From Deltaproteobacteria bacterium (lineage in GTDB: Bacteria; Myxococcota_A; Polyangia; Polyangiales; Houyiibacteriaceae): a DNA stretch of 37,062 nt. Under the pieces are notes generated by a model. That model worked only from the letters and a program-made list of their open reading frames with translations, ran no database searches and had not been told where the DNA came from. This document shows positions 33,985-37,062 of this stretch, in pieces. The number at the start of each line of letters is the position of its first letter. The first letter of the stretch is position 1. The stretch is taken from the NCBI GenBank assembly GCA_013151775.1, contig JAADHO010000164.1:1-37062 (forward strand), read 5' to 3'. The translations under genes and the position numbers were made by a program.

Positions 33985-35282
33985 TACTGGGCTCCAAAAC
34001 TTGCCGAGATTGCAGCAGCCGCGAGCTTGCCATGTTGGGCCGCGTTCACGACCTCCTTGCCCCCGTTGACGCAGTCGCCGCCGGCGTAGACCTTGGCGTG
34101 GCCCGTGCGACACGTCGCCTCGTCGACCACGACGCGCCCCTTGTCGTCGAGTGCGACGCCATCGAAGGCGCGGGCGAGACCCGTGAGGCGACTCTGGCCG
34201 ACGGCCATGATCACCATGTCTCCGGCGAAGACCTCTTCGCCTTCGCCGTCCATGCACTGCGTGCGCAGGCCGACGAGTTTCTCGCCTTCGCGCTCGATGG
34301 CGAGGGGGCTTCGATGCTCGATCAGGCGGACACCATCTTTGCGCGCCGTCGCCATCTCGTGGGCGTAGCCCGTCATTACGGCTTCCGTCTTGCGGTAGAT
34401 CATGCTCACGTGGGGCACGCCGAGCAGCGCGAGCTCGTGGGCGATGTCCACGGCCGTGTTGCCGCCGCCCACCACCAGTGCCGTCTCGACACCCTCGAGG
34501 GTGAGTGAAGCATCCAGCTTCAGGCGCTCGATCAGGGCCGTGGCGCCGACCACGCCCTCGCCCTCGAAGCCGAGCATGCTGTCGGGGCCGAGGCCGATGC
34601 CCACGAAGACGGCGTCGTAGTCGTCGAGCAGCTTCTTGGCTGCGGCGTCATCGATTTCTGCGCCCGTCTCGAGCGTGATGTCACCGAGGCCGAGGATGAA
34701 CTCCACCTCGCGCAGCGCGCCCTCGGCGAAGAGCTTGTAGGGCGCGACGCCCGTGGTGTTGAGGCCACCGGGCACGTCGCGTTTCTCGAAGATGGTCACG
34801 CTGTGTCCGTCGAGGGCGAGCTGACCGGCCGCCGCGAGGGACGCGGGACCGGCGCCGATGCAGGCGACCTTCTTGCCCGTCTTCGGCTTGGCGTTGCGCG
34901 AGAGCAGCGCCGGATCCTTCTCCAGGCCCGCCGTGGTCGCGTAGCGCTGCAGGCGGCCGATCTGAATCGCCTGCCGCCCCCAGGTTTCGTAGACGCAGCT
35001 GCCCGCGCACAGAACCTCGACGGGACAGACCTGAGCGCAGGACGCTCCGAGCAGGTTCTGCGCGAAGATGGTGCGCGCCGATCCGCGCACGTTGTCCGTG
35101 GCGATTTTGTGGATGAAGGTGGGGATGTCGATACCCGTCGGGCACGCCTCCACGCAGGGCGCATCGGCGCAGTAGATGCAGCGGTTGGCCTCGGTGACGG
35201 CTTCGCCGTGGGTGAAGAGCGGCGCCTTGTCCGCCAGCTTCTGTTCGAGGCGTCCGTCAGGCAACTCGGGAAATCCGCTCAT
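33984..35282 (-). CDS. preT: NAD(P)-dependent oxidoreductase subunit PreT of dihydropyrimidine dehydrogenase
   Basis: PreT passes electrons between NAD(P)H and PreA through FAD and iron-sulfur clusters. It is 432 residues long. N-terminal cluster cysteines (about 35-100) are CIYCADAPCVEACPTGIDIP and CAQVCPVEVLCAGSC. The FAD dinucleotide fold is VACIGAGPASLAAA, followed by EKRDVPGGLNTTGVAPYK. The NAD(P) fold is VVGGGNTAVDIAHELALLG, and the C-terminal FAD motif is VYAGGDCVNGG. Architecture and length match PreT and the glutamate-synthase small-subunit-like family. The start overlaps the aminotransferase stop (ATGA), and its own stop overlaps the preA start. The physiological direction (catabolic or anabolic) is not settled by sequence; the neighbours favour catabolism. 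Confidence 0.94.
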   Translation of the reverse strand: MSGFPELPDGRLEQKLADKAPLFTHGEAVTEANRCIYCADAPCVEACPTGIDIPTFIHKIATDNVRGSARTIFAQNLLGASCAQVCPVEVLCAGSCVYETWGRQAIQIGRLQRYATTAGLEKDPALLSRNAKPKTGKKVACIGAGPASLAAAGQLALDGHSVTIFEKRDVPGGLNTTGVAPYKLFAEGALREVEFILGLGDITLETGAEIDDAAAKKLLDDYDAVFVGIGLGPDSMLGFEGEGVVGATALIERLKLDASLTLEGVETALVVGGGNTAVDIAHELALLGVPHVSMIYRKTEAVMTGYAHEMATARKDGVRLIEHRSPLAIEREGEKLVGLRTQCMDGEGEEVFAGDMVIMAVGQSRLTGLARAFDGVALDDKGRVVVDEATCRTGHAKVYAGGDCVNGGKEVVNAAQHGKLAAAAISASFGAQ

Positions 35283-36592
35283 GCTTGCTCCATGGCCGCG
35301 AAGCTCTCGCCCAGGATGCGCAGACCTTCGCGGATCTCGTCTTCGCCGATGTTCAGTGCCGGCGCGATGCGCACGATGTTTCCGTGGAGCCCGCCCTTGC
35401 CGATCAAGAGGCCGCGCTCCTTGGTCGCCTCGAAGAGCGCGCCCGTGGCGGCGGCGTTCGGAGTGCGATCACCGGCCTCTTCGTTTGCCACCAGCTCGAT
35501 GGCCTGCATCAGACCCATGCCGCGCACGTCGCCGATGATGCGCGGATGCTTCTTCTGCAGCGCCTCGAGGCCTTCGCGCAGGATGGCGCCCATGGCCTCA
35601 GCGTTGGCCAAGAGGTCATCGCGCGCGATGATGTCGAGCACTGTGCTCGCCGCCGTGCAGCTCACGGGGTTGCCGCCGAAGGTGCTGATGGAGCCCTTCT
35701 TCAAGCTGTCTGCGATGGGCGTGGTCGCCACCAGGGCGCCGAGGGGGAAGCCGTTGGCGATGCCCTTGGCCATGGTCATCATGTCGGGCTCGACGTCGTA
35801 CTGCTCGATGCCCCACATCTTGCCCGTGCGGCCGAAGCCCGTCTGCACCTCGTCGGCGATGAACACGCCTCCGTACTTCTTCACGATCTCCTGTGCGATC
35901 TGGAAGTACTCCTTGGGCGGAGTCACGAAGCCGCCGACACCTTGAATCGGCTCGACGATCATGCCCGCGATTCGGCCCGTGGTAGTCGTCTGGATCAGCT
36001 CGTCCAGATCCTTTGCGCAGGCGACGCCGCAGCTCGGATAGGTCTGCTTGAAGGGGCAGCGATAGCAGTAGGGCGCGTGCGCGTGCTTGATGGCCGCGAC
36101 CTGTGTGGGGATGGCGCGATAGGTGTTGTGCGCCGTCAGGCTCTGGGCCAAGAGCGAGCGCCCGGCGTAGCCGTAACGCAGGGCGATGAGCTCCATGTTG
36201 CCCGTGTAGACCTGCGCCATCATCACGGCGGTCTCGTCCGCTTCCGTCCCGGATGCGGTGAAGAAGCATTTGTCGAGCGCGCCCGGAGTGACGCTCGTGA
36301 GCTTCTCCGCCAGCTCCACGATGGGCACGGTGGGGTAGAGCGTGCTGACGTGTGTCAGGCGCTTGATCTGCGCGATCACCGCGTTGTTGATCTCCTCGTT
36401 GCTGTGTCCGAGGGAGACCGTGAGGATGCCGCCGAAGAAGTCGAGGTAGTCGTTGCCGTCGAGGTCCGTGAGCTTCGTGCCATGACCCTCCACGAGCACG
36501 GCCGGCTCTTTGTAGAAGTTGGTGACGGCGGGGAAGAGGTGCTTCTTGTGACCTTCGCGGATCTGCGCGCTGGTCTTTTTCTCGCTCGTCAT
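35279..36592 (-). CDS. Class III PLP aminotransferase, probable beta-alanine/3-aminoisobutyrate transaminase
   Basis: A 437-residue fold-type I aminotransferase. Features include GNDYLDFFGGILTVSLGHSN, SGTEADETAVMMAQ (phosphate-binding turn), IVEPIQGVGGFVTPPKEYF, FIADEVQTGFGRTG (the Asp that contacts the pyridine nitrogen), the PLP Lys in MAKGIANGFPLGA, and STFGGNPVSCTAA. It belongs to the AGXT2-like group that acts on beta-alanine, 3-aminoisobutyrate or alanine-glyoxylate. The setting among pyrimidine-degradation genes points to beta-alanine or 3-aminoisobutyrate as amino donor. An internal segment CYRCPFKQTYPSCGVAC carries four cysteines, characteristic of this group. The true start is ATG 36592, overlapping the dihydropyrimidinase stop (ATGA). 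Confidence 0.9.
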   Translation of the reverse strand: MTSEKKTSAQIREGHKKHLFPAVTNFYKEPAVLVEGHGTKLTDLDGNDYLDFFGGILTVSLGHSNEEINNAVIAQIKRLTHVSTLYPTVPIVELAEKLTSVTPGALDKCFFTASGTEADETAVMMAQVYTGNMELIALRYGYAGRSLLAQSLTAHNTYRAIPTQVAAIKHAHAPYCYRCPFKQTYPSCGVACAKDLDELIQTTTTGRIAGMIVEPIQGVGGFVTPPKEYFQIAQEIVKKYGGVFIADEVQTGFGRTGKMWGIEQYDVEPDMMTMAKGIANGFPLGALVATTPIADSLKKGSISTFGGNPVSCTAASTVLDIIARDDLLANAEAMGAILREGLEALQKKHPRIIGDVRGMGLMQAIELVANEEAGDRTPNAAATGALFEATKERGLLIGKGGLHGNIVRIAPALNIGEDEIREGLRILGESFAAMEQA

Positions 36593-37062
36593 CGCAGGAG
36601 CTCTCCGGCGCCCGCGCGCTTGATGAAGTTTCCGCCGCCCTTGGTCTCGAGCTTGCCCTTGCGCACGATCACTCGTCCGCGCGAGAGCACGGTGTCGGTC
36701 CAGCCTTGGACCTCGCGCCCTTCGTAAGCGGAGTAGTCGACGTTCATGTGGTGCGTGCACTCGTTGTCCACGCTGATCGTCTCCTTGCGATCGGGATCGA
36801 AGATCACGATGTCCGCGTCGGAGCCCACGGCGATGGTGCCCTTCTTGGGGAAGAGGCCGAAGGCCTTGGCCGCCGCCGTGCTCGTGAGCTCGACGAAGCG
36901 GTTGAGGCTGATGCGACCCTTCACCACGCCCGCGTCGTAGACCACGCTCATGCGGTTCTCGAGGCCGGGCGCGCCGTTGGGGATCTTGGTGAAGCTCTCA
37001 AGGCCGAGCTCTTTTTGCTCCTTGAAGCAGAAGGGGCAGTGATCCGTGCCGATGGTCTCGAG
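36589..37062 (-). CDS. hydA: Dihydropyrimidinase (D-hydantoinase), C-terminal part, cut by window edge
   Basis: Dihydropyrimidinase opens the ring of dihydrouracil or dihydrothymine to N-carbamoyl-beta-amino acids, the step after PreTA. The last 157 codons are present and the frame stays open to the window end. The visible part starts LETIGTDHCPFCFKEQKEL, with the catalytic Asp of the TDHCPF motif, then FTKIPNGAPGLENRMSV (substrate loop), SLNRFVELTSTAAAKAFGLFPKKGTIAVGSDADIVIFDP (the conserved amidohydrolase C-terminal beta-sandwich) and TVLSRGRVIVRKGK. These match the family closely. The stop overlaps the aminotransferase start. It is the first gene seen of the four-gene coupled operon; the expected beta-ureidopropionase gene may lie upstream. 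Confidence 0.93.
   Translation of the reverse strand, partial: LETIGTDHCPFCFKEQKELGLESFTKIPNGAPGLENRMSVVYDAGVVKGRISLNRFVELTSTAAAKAFGLFPKKGTIAVGSDADIVIFDPDRKETISVDNECTHHMNVDYSAYEGREVQGWTDTVLSRGRVIVRKGKLETKGGGNFIKRAGAGELLR

Overview
This 37 kb window is GC-rich bacterial chromosome and most resembles a myxobacterium-like member of the Myxococcota (Polyangiales/Sandaracinus type). This is inferred from gene content; no rRNA or other taxonomic marker is present. The clues are two Hanks-type Ser/Thr kinases, an FHA-linked sigma-54 activator, an ECF sigma operon, a DUF2378-like protein, and many lipoproteins whose lipidated cysteine is followed by a low-complexity Asp/Ser/Pro stalk. No rRNA, tRNA, CRISPR array, insertion sequence or phage gene was recognised.

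Layout. 1-2660: the 3' part of a CysN-type sulfate adenylyltransferase whose C-terminal APS-kinase domain is degenerate, then a frameshifted cation-diffusion transporter. 2778-5406: a hypothetical membrane-anchored protein, a frameshifted PIN-domain gene and a lipoprotein in a patch of visibly lower GC. 5407-9248 (minus strand): a CvfB-like S1-domain protein, a large lipoprotein and an MFS transporter. 9385-13497 (plus strand): an ECF sigma factor, a ChrR-type cupin, two half-length DUF4331 proteins and a TPR protein, probably one stress or export regulon. 13518-17310: a radical SAM/SPASM enzyme, a DUF2378-like protein, a MATE exporter and a lipoprotein. 17382-25214: a LysR regulator, an unusual 339-bp regulatory region, and a DUF2339-DUF3999-lipoprotein operon. 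25302-32523: an FHA/sigma-54 activator divergent from a Ser/Thr kinase, gloA, a second kinase with a membrane C-terminus, and a repeat-stalk lipoprotein. 32602-37062 (minus strand): a translationally coupled reductive pyrimidine catabolic operon read in the order dihydropyrimidinase (partial), class III aminotransferase, preT, preA.

The most unusual part is 17361-18629. Sites of the form TGCAT-N3-ATGCA (also T-N11-A, the LysR-type box) occur in perfect palindromic form twice between lysR and the DUF2339 gene, and in weaker tandem form over the lysR start codon. The two perfect palindromes lie in a duplicated module of about 100 bp, and the second copy ends in a near-consensus sigma-54 -24/-12 element. 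Together they look like an undescribed control region for the DUF2339-DUF3999 envelope operon. Candidate binders are the adjacent LysR protein and the FHA/sigma-54 activator encoded just beyond that operon.

Likely functional links: PreT/PreA, dihydropyrimidinase and the aminotransferase form most of a uracil/thymine-to-beta-alanine route. The kinase at 27193 and the FHA activator at 27092 are divergent and could form a phospho-threonine signalling pair. The sigma-cupin pair probably drives the DUF4331 genes from an ECF-like promoter at 10505-10529.
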